The notes beneath the pieces were generated by a model. The model had not been told where the DNA came from and searched no databases. It saw nothing but the letters and a program-made list of their open reading frames with translations. The position numbers and the translations under genes were made by a program. Below, piece by piece: positions 1 through 9,864 of a DNA stretch of 64,000 nucleotides (position 1 is the stretch's first letter; each line of letters begins with the position of its first letter). The stretch spans positions 53,221 to 117,220 of the forward strand of contig JBOHUC010000087.1 of NCBI GenBank assembly GCA_050733935.1, written 5' to 3'. This DNA comes from JBOHUC01 sp050733935. GTDB taxonomy: Bacteria; Eisenbacteria; RBG-16-71-46; DASYSL01.

Positions 1-14
1 CCGAGGAGGTGCCC

Positions 15-497
15 ATGGCACGCGCTCGTTTCCATGCCGCGCTCCTGCTCCCGCTGGCGGTCTCGCTCACCGGCTGCACGAGCAAGCCCGCCGTCTACGA
101 CGGGAAAGTGGCAACGCACTCGATCGACGACTACGCGGAAGCCCCGAGGCCCGTGTACGCGAACCAGGTTCCCGTCTATCCCGGCGCGAAGATCAAGGAC
201 GCGATGGGAAGCGAGTCCTGGGGCGACACGCCCGAGAGCTACTCCGAGGGCATGGCGTGGTGGTTCGAGGTCGAGAGTCCTGGCGATCGGCTGATCGCGT
301 TCTACGACGCGGCGCTTCCGAACGCGACCCGCGAGACCGGCGAGCATGGTGCCGTCATGTGGACGCTCCCGCCCGCCGGAGGCGGCGACGGCGACAAGAT
401 CGCCGTGATCGTCGAGGGCAAGGAGTTCCGCATCAAGGAGAGCGTTCGCGGAGGACGGGATCGGCTCCTCCAGAACGCCTCGAACCCGAACGACTGA
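15..497 (+). CDS. Exported lipoprotein, function unknown
   Basis: A 160-residue protein with a lipoprotein signal peptide: a hydrophobic stretch ends in the lipobox LTGC, with the lipidated cysteine near residue 21. The mature part has the pattern PVYPGAK, followed by a segment ending in DRLIAFYDAAL. This resembles small exported proteins in which a 'pressure-of-degradation' style domain carries a YPGA motif and an FY..AL helix; I do not recognise a named family. The ATG at 15 is preferred over the GTG at 9 because GAGGAG at 3-8 sits at proper distance. The upstream part of any operon is outside the window. It converges on the glycosylase gene downstream. Confidence 0.75.
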   Translation: MARARFHAALLLPLAVSLTGCTSKPAVYDGKVATHSIDDYAEAPRPVYANQVPVYPGAKIKDAMGSESWGDTPESYSEGMAWWFEVESPGDRLIAFYDAALPNATRETGEHGAVMWTLPPAGGGDGDKIAVIVEGKEFRIKESVRGGRDRLLQNASNPND

Positions 498-511
498 TCG
501 AGAGCTGCGAG

Positions 512-1465
512 TCAGAGCTTGGAATCCGGCGGCCGTGCCCCCGCACGAGCCGCCGGACCTTCTTCGAGCTCCTCGATCCGACGCGGCCAGTCCTCTTTGA
601 GGAGCCGCGAGAGCGCACGATCCGCGAGAACCCGCCCGCCCGTCTGACAGCGAGCGCAGTAATTCGTTTCGTTCTCCGCATGGACGATCCGCTGCACGGG
701 TGATCCGCAGACCGGACACGGCTCGCCGAAGCGCCCGTGCACCGCCATCCCCTTGCGAAACGCGGTCACTCCCTCCGGAAACGCATCCCCCGACTCCGCC
801 CGCAGGCGATCGATCCATTCGCGAAGGACGCGCTGCGTCGCCTCGTGGAGGCGCGTCATCTCCCCGGGCGAGAGATTGCGCGCGAGCTGCGTCGGCGAGA
901 GCCGGGCCGCGTGGAGGATCTCGTCCGAATACGCGTTCCCCACGCCCGAGAGAATGCGCGGATCGGTGAGCGTCCGCTTGAGCGTGTGGGACTCGCGCGT
1001 GAGCGCCGCGGCGAAGTCCTCGGGACTCGAGTCGAGCGGCTCGAGCCCGCCCGGATCGAGCGCCCTCATCGCATCCGGTCCCTCGACCACGTGGAGCGAC
1101 GCCCGCTTGTGGGTGCCGGCTTCGGTGAGGGTGAGGACTCCCGAGGAAAAGCCGAACACGGCCGAGAGCGACTTCCTCGAAACTCGCGGTCGCACGCTCT
1201 CTGCGCTCTCCGAGCCCTCCGACCAGTGAAGGCGTCCGGCGATCATGAGATGGAGGACGAACGCGAGGTCGCCCTCGAAACCGATCACGATCCGCTTTCC
1301 GACTCGTCCCACGGATACGACCGTGCGTCCGATCGCCGCTTGCGGCGCGGGCAGAACCGTGCGAAGAAGATTGGGCTGGGAGACTCGGACGGCCCTGAGC
1401 GTGGCCCCCACCGTCCGCCGCTCCAGGTGCTCGACGTAGATCGTGATGTCGGGCAACTCGGGCAT
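512..1465 (-). CDS. Fpg/Nei-family DNA glycosylase
   Basis: Base-excision repair glycosylase/AP lyase that removes oxidised bases from DNA. The protein (317 residues) begins MPELP, and Pro2 is the catalytic imino nucleophile of the Fpg/Nei family, with Glu3 next to it. A helix-two-turn-helix region (ILSGVGNAYSDEILHAARLSP) lies mid-protein. A C-terminal zinc finger has two CxxC pairs, around residues 250-253 (CPVC) and 270-273 (CARC). About 40 residues follow the finger, slightly more than in E. coli MutM. Whether substrate preference is MutM-like or Nei-like cannot be decided from sequence alone. It diverges from the RND operon. Confidence 0.93.
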   Translation of the reverse strand: MPELPDITIYVEHLERRTVGATLRAVRVSQPNLLRTVLPAPQAAIGRTVVSVGRVGKRIVIGFEGDLAFVLHLMIAGRLHWSEGSESAESVRPRVSRKSLSAVFGFSSGVLTLTEAGTHKRASLHVVEGPDAMRALDPGGLEPLDSSPEDFAAALTRESHTLKRTLTDPRILSGVGNAYSDEILHAARLSPTQLARNLSPGEMTRLHEATQRVLREWIDRLRAESGDAFPEGVTAFRKGMAVHGRFGEPCPVCGSPVQRIVHAENETNYCARCQTGGRVLADRALSRLLKEDWPRRIEELEEGPAARAGARPPDSKL

Positions 1466-1611
1466 GGCAAGAACTTAACATGCCTGAACGTGCAACCCGC
1501 GCACCCCTCGCGCGTAAAGACTTTGTCGCCGGCCCTCCCGGGACGGCGTTCCCCACCGGTCCAGGTTCGCTCTCGTCGTCCGCGTCCGCGCACCGTTCGG
1601 AGGTTCTCGCC

Positions 1612-2724
1612 ATGGCAGTCCCAGTCGCTCCGCGGCGCAGCCGGCGCCGCCTCATCATCTGGTCCGCGGTGGGCGTCGCCGCCGTCGCGATCATCGCGAC
1701 CGGGCTCCTGCTCGCGCGGAACGGCCAGGCCAACGGCGACAAGAACAAGAAGAACGGCAAGGGCAAGAAGGAGGAGGCCGCACCGGCCGCCCCCGTCGAG
1801 CTCTCGACCGTCGCGAAGGGCCGGATCGAGACCTACCTCGAAACCACCACCGTGCTCGAGGCCGTGAACAGCGCGGTGCTCGTCGCGCGCCGGCAGGGCC
1901 AGGTCACCGCCCTCCTCGCCGAGGAAGGCCAGAACGTCAAGCAGGGCCAGACGCTCGCGCGGCTCGACGACACCGAGGCGAAGATCGCCTTCGAGCGGGC
2001 GCGCGATGCGCTCGATCAGGCGGAGCGCGACGCGAAGCGGAACCAGTCGCTGCTCGAGCGCGGCGTCGCCTCGACGGCCGCGATGGACGAGATCACGCTC
2101 AAGCGCAAGAAGGCGAAGCAGGATCTCGAGCAGGCCGAATACGATCTCTCGCACACGCGCATCACCGCTCCGTTCGGCGGCAAGGTCGTGACCCGCATGA
2201 TCAATCTCGGCGAGACCGTCACGCCCGGCCGCGAGTGCTTCCGGGTGGACGACTTCACTCCCCTCCTCGCGCGCGTCTATTTCCCGGAGCGCGAACAGAC
2301 GCGGGTGCGCACCGGGCAGGTCGCGGATCTCGAGCTCGACTCGTATCCGGGGCGCACGTTCCCGGCGCGCGTGACGATCGTCAATCCCACGGTCGACCGC
2401 ACGAACGGCACGTTCAAGGTCACGCTCGAGGTCACCGATCGCGAGGGCGTGCTGCGCCCGGGGAGCTTCGCGCGTGTGAAGCTCACGAGCGGCGCGTTCG
2501 ACAACGCGGTCGTCCTCCCGCGGAAGGCGGTCGTGAGCGAGGACGGCGATTCGTTCGTGTTCGTCGCGCAGGGTGACACCGTGAACCGGGTTGCGGTCCG
2601 GCTGGGAGCGATCTCGGGCGACACGGCGCAGATCCTCGCGGGAATCGTGCCGGGACAGAAGGTCGTCACCGTCGGACAGGGTGGACTCAAGCCCGGAGCG
2701 AAGATCAAGCAGGTCGCGTTCTAG
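1612..2724 (+). CDS. RND efflux periplasmic adaptor subunit
   Basis: Membrane-fusion protein linking inner-membrane RND pumps to an outer-membrane channel. The 370-residue protein starts with an arginine-rich stretch and one transmembrane helix, then a lysine-rich linker (GDKNKKNGKGKKEE). Next come the lipoyl half-domains and a coiled-coil hairpin (roughly residues 110-180, FERARDALDQAERDAKR), the typical THTRI.APF.G turn into the second lipoyl half, and a beta-barrel and membrane-proximal domain. The ATG at 1612 is preferred to an in-frame ATG at 1480 because GGAGG lies at 1599-1603 and the TM segment is then N-terminal. First gene of the operon; the permease starts 54 bp after its stop. Confidence 0.92.
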   Translation: MAVPVAPRRSRRRLIIWSAVGVAAVAIIATGLLLARNGQANGDKNKKNGKGKKEEAAPAAPVELSTVAKGRIETYLETTTVLEAVNSAVLVARRQGQVTALLAEEGQNVKQGQTLARLDDTEAKIAFERARDALDQAERDAKRNQSLLERGVASTAAMDEITLKRKKAKQDLEQAEYDLSHTRITAPFGGKVVTRMINLGETVTPGRECFRVDDFTPLLARVYFPEREQTRVRTGQVADLELDSYPGRTFPARVTIVNPTVDRTNGTFKVTLEVTDREGVLRPGSFARVKLTSGAFDNAVVLPRKAVVSEDGDSFVFVAQGDTVNRVAVRLGAISGDTAQILAGIVPGQKVVTVGQGGLKPGAKIKQVAF

Positions 2725-2778
2725 GGCGTCGCTTAACGCAGCGGATGGCCTGCCGCCACCGCCAACCCGGAGTCACGC

Positions 2779-5700
2779 ATGCGCCTCGTCGACGGATCCT
2801 TGAAGCGGCCGGTCACGGTCTCCATGGCGACCCTTGCGGTCGTGCTGTTCGGAGCGGTCGCGCTCACGCGACTCGGCGTCGACCTCCTGCCGAACATCTC
2901 CTATCCCTCGCTCACCGTCCGCACGGACCTCCCGGACGCGGCCCCCGGCGACGTCGAGCAGTTCGTGACGCGCCCGGTCGAGGAAGGCGTGGGCGTCGTG
3001 CCCGGCCTCGTGCGCATGCACTCGATCTCGCGGCCCGGCCAATCCGAGGTCACGCTCGAGTTCACCTCGAACACGCGCATGGACCTCGCCTCGCTCGCAG
3101 TGCGCGAGAAGCTCGACCTCGTCGTCCTGCCGCGCGAAGCGAAGCGCCCCGCGATCCTGCGCTTCGATCCGTCGCTCGATCCCATCCTTCGCCTCCGCCT
3201 TTCGGGCGGCGAGAACCTCCAGCGCCTCCGCCGCATCGCCGACCGCACCGTGAAGGCCGACCTCGAAGGCGTTTCGGGCGTGGCCGCAGTTCGCGTCGCT
3301 GGCGGCGAGGAGGAGGAGATCCAGGTTGAGGTCGATGCCGGTCGCCTGAATGCGGTCGGTCTCTCGCTCAACGACGTGACGCGGCGGCTCGGCGAGGAGA
3401 ATGTGAACGTGGCCGGCGGCTCGCTGACCGAGGGCCAGGCCGAGTACCTGGTGCGCGCGACGAACCAGTTCCTCTCGCCCGAGGAGATCGGCGACGTGGT
3501 CCTGGCCTCGCGCATCGACGGGATCATCCGGGTCTCGGACGTCGCACGCGTCGCACGCGGGCCCAAGGACCGCGACGTGGTCGCGCGCGTGGACGGCGAC
3601 GAGGCGGTCGAGATCGCGGTCTACAAGGAGGGCGATGCGAACACGGTCGCCGTGGCGCGCGCGGTCCAGGCCCGTTTGAAGAGGATCGAGCTCCCGTCGG
3701 AAATGAAGGTCGTCCAGGTCTCGAACCAGGCGAAGTTCGTCGAGGATGCGATCAAGGACGTCGTCGACTCCGCCTGGATCGGCGGCCTGCTTGCGATCCT
3801 CGTCCTGTTCGCGTTCCTCAAGGACCTCCGCTCGACGCTCACGGTCGCGGCCGCGATCCCGATCTCGGTCATGGCGACGTTCGTGATCATGTATCGCTTC
3901 GGGCTCTCGCTCAATCTCATGTCGCTCGGCGGCCTCGCGCTCGGGCTGGGAACGCTCCTCGACAATGCGATCGTGGTGCTCGAGACGATCCACCGACGAC
4001 GAGAGGAAGGCGACAGCGCGTTCACCGCCGCCTCGACGGGCGCGGGGTCGGTCGCGATGGCGATCACCGCCTCGACGCTCACGTGCGTCGCGGTGTTCCT
4101 GCCGCTCGTATTCGTACAGGGCTTCGCCGGGCAGCTGATCCGCGATCAGGCGCTCACGATCTCGTTCTCGAACATCGCGGCCCTCGTCGTGGCGCTCACG
4201 CTCGTGCCCATGCTGACCGTGCTCGGCTTCCGGCGTCTGCGCGGCGAGCCCATTCCCGGAATCGGAGCCGCAGCCGCGGCCGACGACTCGCTCGTGGCCG
4301 TCCCGGCGTCGAGCGCGCCCCGCCCCGGGCGGGTCCGCTCGATCACGAAGTGGGCGCTCTTCCTGCTCCTCTTCGTACCGCGTCTGCTCGCGCGCTTCGT
4401 GGGCTGGCTCGGCCGGAAGATCGAGCCGGTCGTGCACCGGGCGCTCGTGCCGTTCGATCGCGCGTACGCGCGGCTCGAAGAGTCGTACACGCCGGTTCTC
4501 CGCTGGTCGCTCGCGCACCGGAAGGCCGTGCTCGTGGCCGGAGCCCTGAGCTTCGCGGCTTCGGTCGGCGTGGCGTTCCTCCTTCCGCTCGAGCTCTTCC
4601 CGTCCCCGAGCCAGGGCGAGTTCCGCTTCACGGTCCGCATGCCCGAAGGCACGGCGCTCGCGGTGACCGATCACTCGCTCGATCGCCTGGCCGAAGCCGT
4701 TCGGAAGGACCCCGCCGTCAAGTTCGCGTACACGACCGCGGGGCAGACCGATCTCTCGGCGTTCGCGGGCTCCGTGCTCGAGCCGAACCGCGGACAGATC
4801 ACGGTCGTCATGAAGCGCGCGACCGATCGCAGGGGCGAGGAGCGGATCGCAAACCAGCTGCGCGCGGCCCTGTCGGAGGTCCCGGGGCTTGCGTACGAAT
4901 TCGACCGCCCGGCGCTCCTCCAGTTCAAGAATCCGGTCGAGATCGAGGTGTACGGCTACGACCTCGATTCGCTGCGCCTCGCGGCGTCCCGGATCGCGCT
5001 CGAAGTGAGCGCTCTGCGCGGGCTCGAGGACGTCGAATCCTCGGCGCGCGAAGGGGACCCGGAGATCCAGATCTCGTTCGATCGCGACCGCCTCGCGGCC
5101 TATCAGCTCGATCCGGCCTGGGCTTCGCGACTCGTCCGGAACGCAATCCAGGGGGAGGAAGCGACGCAGTTCAACGATCTCGACCGGAAACTCGACGTGC
5201 GCGTCCGGGCCAGCGAGGCGGAGCGCACGCACGTCGCCTCGCTCAACCAGCTCGCGGTCGGCACGCCGAACGGGCCGGACGTCCAGCTCGGCGCGGTCGC
5301 GAATGTCGTGATCGACCGCGGGCCCGCCGAGATCCGCCGCATCGGCCAGCGCCGCGCGGCCGTCGTGACCGCGAACCTCGAGGACCGCGATCTCGCGTCC
5401 GCGTCGCGCGACATCGAGGCCACGCTCGCCTCGATCGACCTGCCCGACGGCATCCGGGCCGCGCTCGCCGGCCAGAATCGCGAGCTCGCCGAGTCGACGG
5501 GATCGCTCCAGTTCGCGCTCCTGCTTGCGATCGTGCTCGTCTACCTCGTCATGGCGAGCCAGTTCGAGTCGCTGCTCCACCCGTTCGTGGTCATGTTCTC
5601 GATTCCGTTGGCACTCGTCGGCGTGGTGGCCGCCCTGCTCGTCACGGGAACGCCGATCAGCGTCATGGTCCTGATCGGGCTCATCGTTCTCGCGGGCATC

Positions 5701-5988
5701 GTGGTGAACAACGCGATCGTGCTCGTGGACTGCGCCAAACAGTTACGAGACGCGGGGCGGCCCACGCTCGACGCGCTCCTCGAAGCCGGCCGGCTGCGCC
5801 TGCGCCCGATCCTCATGACCACGCTTGCGAGCGTGCTCGGACTCGTGCCGATGGCGCTTGCATTCGGGGAGGGTGCGGAGGTGCGGGCACCGCTTGCGAT
5901 CACGTTGATCGGCGGGCTGCTCGGCTCGACCTTGCTCACGCTGCTCGTGATTCCCGTGGTGTACGCGACGTTCGACCGTTCCCGCTAG
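2779..5988 (+). CDS. RND efflux permease (HAE-1 type), first of two
   Basis: Inner-membrane drug/solute exporter of about 1069 residues, the usual length for the AcrB/HAE-1 family. It has an N-terminal TM (SMATLAVVLFGAVALTRL), two large periplasmic loops and two clusters of TM helices. TM4 reads LGTLLDNAIVVLE, so the AcrB Asp-Asp pair is Asp-Asn; TM10 reads AGIVVNNAIVLVD, with Asn where AcrB has Lys940. That pattern is common in non-proteobacterial HAE-1 pumps. An extra hydrophobic/basic segment (WALFLLLFVPRLLARFVGWLG) is inserted between the two halves. The second permease follows 19 bp after the stop. Confidence 0.94.
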   Translation: MRLVDGSLKRPVTVSMATLAVVLFGAVALTRLGVDLLPNISYPSLTVRTDLPDAAPGDVEQFVTRPVEEGVGVVPGLVRMHSISRPGQSEVTLEFTSNTRMDLASLAVREKLDLVVLPREAKRPAILRFDPSLDPILRLRLSGGENLQRLRRIADRTVKADLEGVSGVAAVRVAGGEEEEIQVEVDAGRLNAVGLSLNDVTRRLGEENVNVAGGSLTEGQAEYLVRATNQFLSPEEIGDVVLASRIDGIIRVSDVARVARGPKDRDVVARVDGDEAVEIAVYKEGDANTVAVARAVQARLKRIELPSEMKVVQVSNQAKFVEDAIKDVVDSAWIGGLLAILVLFAFLKDLRSTLTVAAAIPISVMATFVIMYRFGLSLNLMSLGGLALGLGTLLDNAIVVLETIHRRREEGDSAFTAASTGAGSVAMAITASTLTCVAVFLPLVFVQGFAGQLIRDQALTISFSNIAALVVALTLVPMLTVLGFRRLRGEPIPGIGAAAAADDSLVAVPASSAPRPGRVRSITKWALFLLLFVPRLLARFVGWLGRKIEPVVHRALVPFDRAYARLEESYTPVLRWSLAHRKAVLVAGALSFAASVGVAFLLPLELFPSPSQGEFRFTVRMPEGTALAVTDHSLDRLAEAVRKDPAVKFAYTTAGQTDLSAFAGSVLEPNRGQITVVMKRATDRRGEERIANQLRAALSEVPGLAYEFDRPALLQFKNPVEIEVYGYDLDSLRLAASRIALEVSALRGLEDVESSAREGDPEIQISFDRDRLAAYQLDPAWASRLVRNAIQGEEATQFNDLDRKLDVRVRASEAERTHVASLNQLAVGTPNGPDVQLGAVANVVIDRGPAEIRRIGQRRAAVVTANLEDRDLASASRDIEATLASIDLPDGIRAALAGQNRELAESTGSLQFALLLAIVLVYLVMASQFESLLHPFVVMFSIPLALVGVVAALLVTGTPISVMVLIGLIVLAGIVVNNAIVLVDCAKQLRDAGRPTLDALLEAGRLRLRPILMTTLASVLGLVPMALAFGEGAEVRAPLAITLIGGLLGSTLLTLLVIPVVYATFDRSR

Positions 5989-6007
5989 CGGACGGAGGTC
6001 TAGGGCC

Positions 6008-9000
6008 GTGAACCTGTCCCGCTGGAGCCTGCGCTACCCGATCACTTCGAGCATGGTGATCGTGTGCATGGTGGCGCTCGGCGCGCTCGCCGCACCGAAG
6101 CTTCCGCTCGCGTTCCTGCCCGAGGTCGACTTCCCCGGACTCGAGATCAGCGTCCCCTATCCGAACGCGCTCCCGGCGCAGGTCGAAGAGGAGATCGTCC
6201 GGCCGGCCGAGGAAGCGCTCGCGACCATGAGCCGCATCCGGCGGATCTACTCCTCGTCGTCGGCGAGCGGAGCGAACATCTACGTCCAGTTCGACTGGGG
6301 CGAGGACATCGGGCCGCTCCGCGTCGAGGCGCGCGAGAAGCTCGACCGGATCCGCGACCTTCTGCCGCGGGACGTCGATCTCATCAACGTGAACGGCTTC
6401 CGCTCGACGGACATCCCCGTCCTCGAGTGCCGCGTCTCGGCCGACCGCGATCTGTCGCGCTCCTACGAGCTCCTCGACCGGCACGTGGCGGATCCCCTGC
6501 GCCGGGTGCCGGGTGTCGCGAAGGTCGAGCTCTACGGAGTCGAGCCGCCGCAGGTCCTGATCGAGTTCAGCCTCAACAACCTCGAGCGCCACGGGCTCTC
6601 CGCAAACGAAGTGCTCGCCCGCGTCGAATCGTCGAACCGGAGCCTCTCGGCGGGGCAGATTCGCCGTGGGGACGAGACCTGGCCGCTCCGCGTCGTGAAC
6701 CAGTTCCAGGCGCTCGAGGAGTTCGCGTCGCTTCCGATCTCCCCGCAGGGCCTCAAGCTCGGTGATCTGGCCGCGATCTCCTATCGCGAGCCCGATCTCG
6801 ACTATGGCCGGCACCTCGACGACACGCGGGCGATCGGTCTCAATGTCATCAAGGAGTCGGGATCGAACACGGTCGAGGTCGCCCGCCGCGCCCGCGAGGC
6901 GCTCGAGGACATCGGCCACGATCCCGAAATGAAGGGCATCCAGGTCCTCACGTTCACGGACCAGGCCGAGCAGATCACGAATTCGCTCGAAGGCCTCCTC
7001 GAGGCGGGCCTGATCGGGGCGGCGCTTGCGGTCGCCGTGCTGTTCTTCTTCCTTCGGAACTGGGTGACGACGCTCATCGTCGCGACCGCGATTCCGTTCT
7101 CGCTCCTCGCCGCCGCAGCGCTCATGTACTTCACTGGCCGGTCACTCAACATCCTCTCGATGATGGGGCTCATGCTCGCCGTCGGGATGCTGGTCGACAA
7201 CGCGGTCGTGGTGCTCGAGAGCATCTTCCGCCACCGGCAGAGGGGCCAGGGTCCGCTCAAGTCGGCCCTCGCCGGGGCGCGCGAGGTGCAGCCCGCCGTG
7301 GTGTGCTCGACGCTCACGTGCGTGATCGTGTTCCTGCCGCTCGTGCTCGGCGGGCGAACCGAGATCACGACCTGGCTCGGCGAGGTCGGCCGCACGATCA
7401 TCTTCACGCTCGGCTGCTCGCTCTACCTCTCGCTCACCGCGATCCCGCTCGCGATGGGACGCCTGATTCCCGCCGGCGCGCCGATCCCGAACGCGAAGGG
7501 CGTCGAGCGGATCACGCGCGCGTACCTGAAGACGCTCGGCTGGACGATGCGCCACCGGGCGCTCGCCTCGGCGGCCGCGTTCCTGTTCTTCATCGTCTCG
7601 ATCGGCGCGTTCATTCCGGTGAACAAGAGCGCTTTCACCGGAAGCCGCGTCGAATCCGTGCGCATGGAGTACGAGTTCGCGGACAACCTGAACTACCGCG
7701 AGGTCGAGAAGTACGTGACGAAGATCGAGAACTGGATTCTCGCGCGCAAGGACTCGCTCCACGTCAAATCGACGTACTCCTTCTTCACGCACAACTACGC
7801 GTTCACCCGCGCGTATCTCGCCGACGGCTACGCCGACGACGAGGGCTCGGAGAAGGTGCGGAAGCTCCTCCGAAAGGGGGTTCCGGAGCTCCCCGGAACG
7901 AAGCTCGAGATTCGCGGCGACAACGACGACGAGGGCGGCGCCTCGCGCCTCGCGGTCAACATCTTCGGTGACCCCGGCCCGCGCCTCGACGCGCTCGCGG
8001 CCGAGGTGCGCCGCCGCGTGGCGCTCGTCCCCGGGACCGACGGAGTCGAGATCGGCGGCGACAAGGGCAGCAAGGAGATCGAAGTGTTCGTGCAGCGCGA
8101 TCGCGCGGCGCGCTACGGGCTCACGGCGACCCAGGTCGCAAGCTCGGTCGCGCTCTTCTTCCGCGGCCAGCCGCTGTCGCGCTTCCGCGGTCCCGACGGC
8201 GAGGTCCAGGTGCAGGCACGGCTCGCGGAAGCCGACCGCCAGAGCCTCGAGCGCCTGCGCACGATGCCGATCGTCGTCCCGATCAGACCGGATCGGCTGG
8301 CCCTGACCACCGCCGAGAACGCGCAGCAGGCGGCCGTGGACATGTCGCGAACGGCGCGCACCGACGAGACGCTCGTGCCGCTCGGAGCGGTCGCCGACTT
8401 CCGGGTGGTCGAGACGCCCTCGAGCATCGAGCGCCAGCAGCGCCGGTCCAAGGTCACGGTGCGGGCGGACATCGATTCCAAGAAGGGCGGCGAGATCCGC
8501 AAGGCCATCTCGCGCGACCTCAACGTGATGGCGTTCCCGCCGGGATACTCGTGGTCGTACGGCAACGCGTTCGAGGAGGAGAACGCGACCCAGATGGAGA
8601 TGCTGCTCAATCTGATTCTGGCGCTGGCCCTCGTGTACGTCGTCATGGCCGCGCTGTTCGAATCGTTCCTCCATCCGTTCGCGATCATGTTCGCGCTGCC
8701 GTTTGCGTTCTGCGGAATCGCCTGGATGTGCCTGCTCACCGGCACGCCGTTCAACCTCATGTCGCAGATCGGGCTTCTGATCCTGGTCGGGATCGTGGTC
8801 AACAACGGCATCGTGCTGCTCCATCACGTCCACCAGCTCCGCGAAGGCGGCATGCCACGCGCGGACGCCCTCCTCCAGGCCGGCCGCGACCGGCTGCGCC
8901 CGATCCTCATGACGACCGCGACCACCGTGCTCGGACTCGTTCCGCTGGCCCTCGGGAGCACGCACGTCGGCGATGTCATGTACTACCCGCTCGCGCGCAC

Positions 9001-9127
9001 CGTGATCGGCGGGCTGCTCGTCTCGACCGCGCTCACGCTCGTGCTCGTCCCCTGCCTCTACACGATGCTCGAGGACGGGGCGGGGCTGGTCGGCCGGCTG
9101 TGGCGGCGTGGGCCGCGGGCCGCCTGA
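6008..9127 (+). CDS. RND efflux permease (HAE-1 type), second of two
   Basis: Second RND permease, 1039 residues, related to but clearly diverged from its upstream neighbour. TM4 reads VGMLVDNAVVVLES and TM10 reads LVGIVVNNGIVLLH. The GTG at 6008 is preceded by a GGAGG-like site in GACGGAGGTC. Two permeases behind one adaptor suggest a heteromeric pump like MdtBC or MuxBC, though that is inference. No TolC-like outer-membrane factor is encoded next to them. The operon continues 20 bp downstream into a small exported protein. Confidence 0.94.
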   Translation: MNLSRWSLRYPITSSMVIVCMVALGALAAPKLPLAFLPEVDFPGLEISVPYPNALPAQVEEEIVRPAEEALATMSRIRRIYSSSSASGANIYVQFDWGEDIGPLRVEAREKLDRIRDLLPRDVDLINVNGFRSTDIPVLECRVSADRDLSRSYELLDRHVADPLRRVPGVAKVELYGVEPPQVLIEFSLNNLERHGLSANEVLARVESSNRSLSAGQIRRGDETWPLRVVNQFQALEEFASLPISPQGLKLGDLAAISYREPDLDYGRHLDDTRAIGLNVIKESGSNTVEVARRAREALEDIGHDPEMKGIQVLTFTDQAEQITNSLEGLLEAGLIGAALAVAVLFFFLRNWVTTLIVATAIPFSLLAAAALMYFTGRSLNILSMMGLMLAVGMLVDNAVVVLESIFRHRQRGQGPLKSALAGAREVQPAVVCSTLTCVIVFLPLVLGGRTEITTWLGEVGRTIIFTLGCSLYLSLTAIPLAMGRLIPAGAPIPNAKGVERITRAYLKTLGWTMRHRALASAAAFLFFIVSIGAFIPVNKSAFTGSRVESVRMEYEFADNLNYREVEKYVTKIENWILARKDSLHVKSTYSFFTHNYAFTRAYLADGYADDEGSEKVRKLLRKGVPELPGTKLEIRGDNDDEGGASRLAVNIFGDPGPRLDALAAEVRRRVALVPGTDGVEIGGDKGSKEIEVFVQRDRAARYGLTATQVASSVALFFRGQPLSRFRGPDGEVQVQARLAEADRQSLERLRTMPIVVPIRPDRLALTTAENAQQAAVDMSRTARTDETLVPLGAVADFRVVETPSSIERQQRRSKVTVRADIDSKKGGEIRKAISRDLNVMAFPPGYSWSYGNAFEEENATQMEMLLNLILALALVYVVMAALFESFLHPFAIMFALPFAFCGIAWMCLLTGTPFNLMSQIGLLILVGIVVNNGIVLLHHVHQLREGGMPRADALLQAGRDRLRPILMTTATTVLGLVPLALGSTHVGDVMYYPLARTVIGGLLVSTALTLVLVPCLYTMLEDGAGLVGRLWRRGPRAA

Positions 9128-9147
9128 AAGGGGCCAAAGGAGAAGCC

Positions 9148-9834
9148 ATGCGAGAAACGCTCGAACGCCTTGGCCCTGGCCTCGGCCGCGTCTTTACAGG
9201 CGCCCTTCTGGCTCTCGCCGGCGCAGGCGCCGGTGCTGCGCCCGCGGAAGCCGGCGACGCGGCGCCCGGCGCGCTCACCGGCTCCTGGCCGGTCGCAGAA
9301 GCGACGTCGCTTCACTTCGAGTTTCCGGTCGGTGAGCTCACGCTCGTCGCGACCGACGGCAAGGAAGTGAAGGCCTTCGCCGAAGTCGACTGCTGGAGCG
9401 ACGATTCCGACTGTCTTGAGGTCGCGGAGGATTATCGCTTCACGTCGCGGCGTGCGGGGAAGCGCCTCATCGTCAAACTCGAGGGCCCGCGGTTCAATTT
9501 CGGGAACGGACGGGAGATCGAGGCGCGCGTCGAGGTTCCGCGCTCGCTCCTGCTCGACGTCGACATGGGAATCGGCGAGCTCACGCTCACGGGATTCGAG
9601 CATGGAGCCGACATCGCACTCGGGATCGGCGAAGTGGAGATCCACTCGCCGCGCGGGAGCGTGCGCGACGTCAGGCTCAGGGTCGGGCTCGGAGAGGCGA
9701 GTTTCGACGACGGGAGGCGTTCGATCGAGCGCGTGAGCGTGTTCGGCAACGGCCTCCACTGGAAGGCCGGCACCGGGAATTCGACGGTCGCGGTGAAGCT
9801 CGGGATCGGCGAGGCGAGCGTCGTCCTCAACTAG
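9148..9834 (+). CDS. Exported beta-rich protein (DUF4097-like), last gene of RND operon
   Basis: A 228-residue protein with an N-terminal signal region (ALLALAGAGAGAAPAEA). Its repeating beta pattern has three similar segments: MGIGELTLTG, LGIGEVEIHSPRG and LGIGEASVVLN. This is the look of the DUF4097/'toastrack' beta-solenoid proteins often found beside envelope-stress or transport genes. The start ATG has AAAGGAGA just upstream. Its role beside the pump is unknown; a periplasmic or surface accessory is plausible. Assignment to DUF4097 is by pattern only. Confidence 0.75.
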   Translation: MRETLERLGPGLGRVFTGALLALAGAGAGAAPAEAGDAAPGALTGSWPVAEATSLHFEFPVGELTLVATDGKEVKAFAEVDCWSDDSDCLEVAEDYRFTSRRAGKRLIVKLEGPRFNFGNGREIEARVEVPRSLLLDVDMGIGELTLTGFEHGADIALGIGEVEIHSPRGSVRDVRLRVGLGEASFDDGRRSIERVSVFGNGLHWKAGTGNSTVAVKLGIGEASVVLN

Positions 9835-9864
9835 AGCCGTCGGCTGGAGGCGGCGGCTCGCGCC

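Noticed and set aside
2773..5580. A 935-codon minus-strand frame opposite the first RND permease.
   Set aside because: Arg/Glu/Asp-rich composition typical of antisense to a G+C-rich gene; no ribosome site or recognisable domain.
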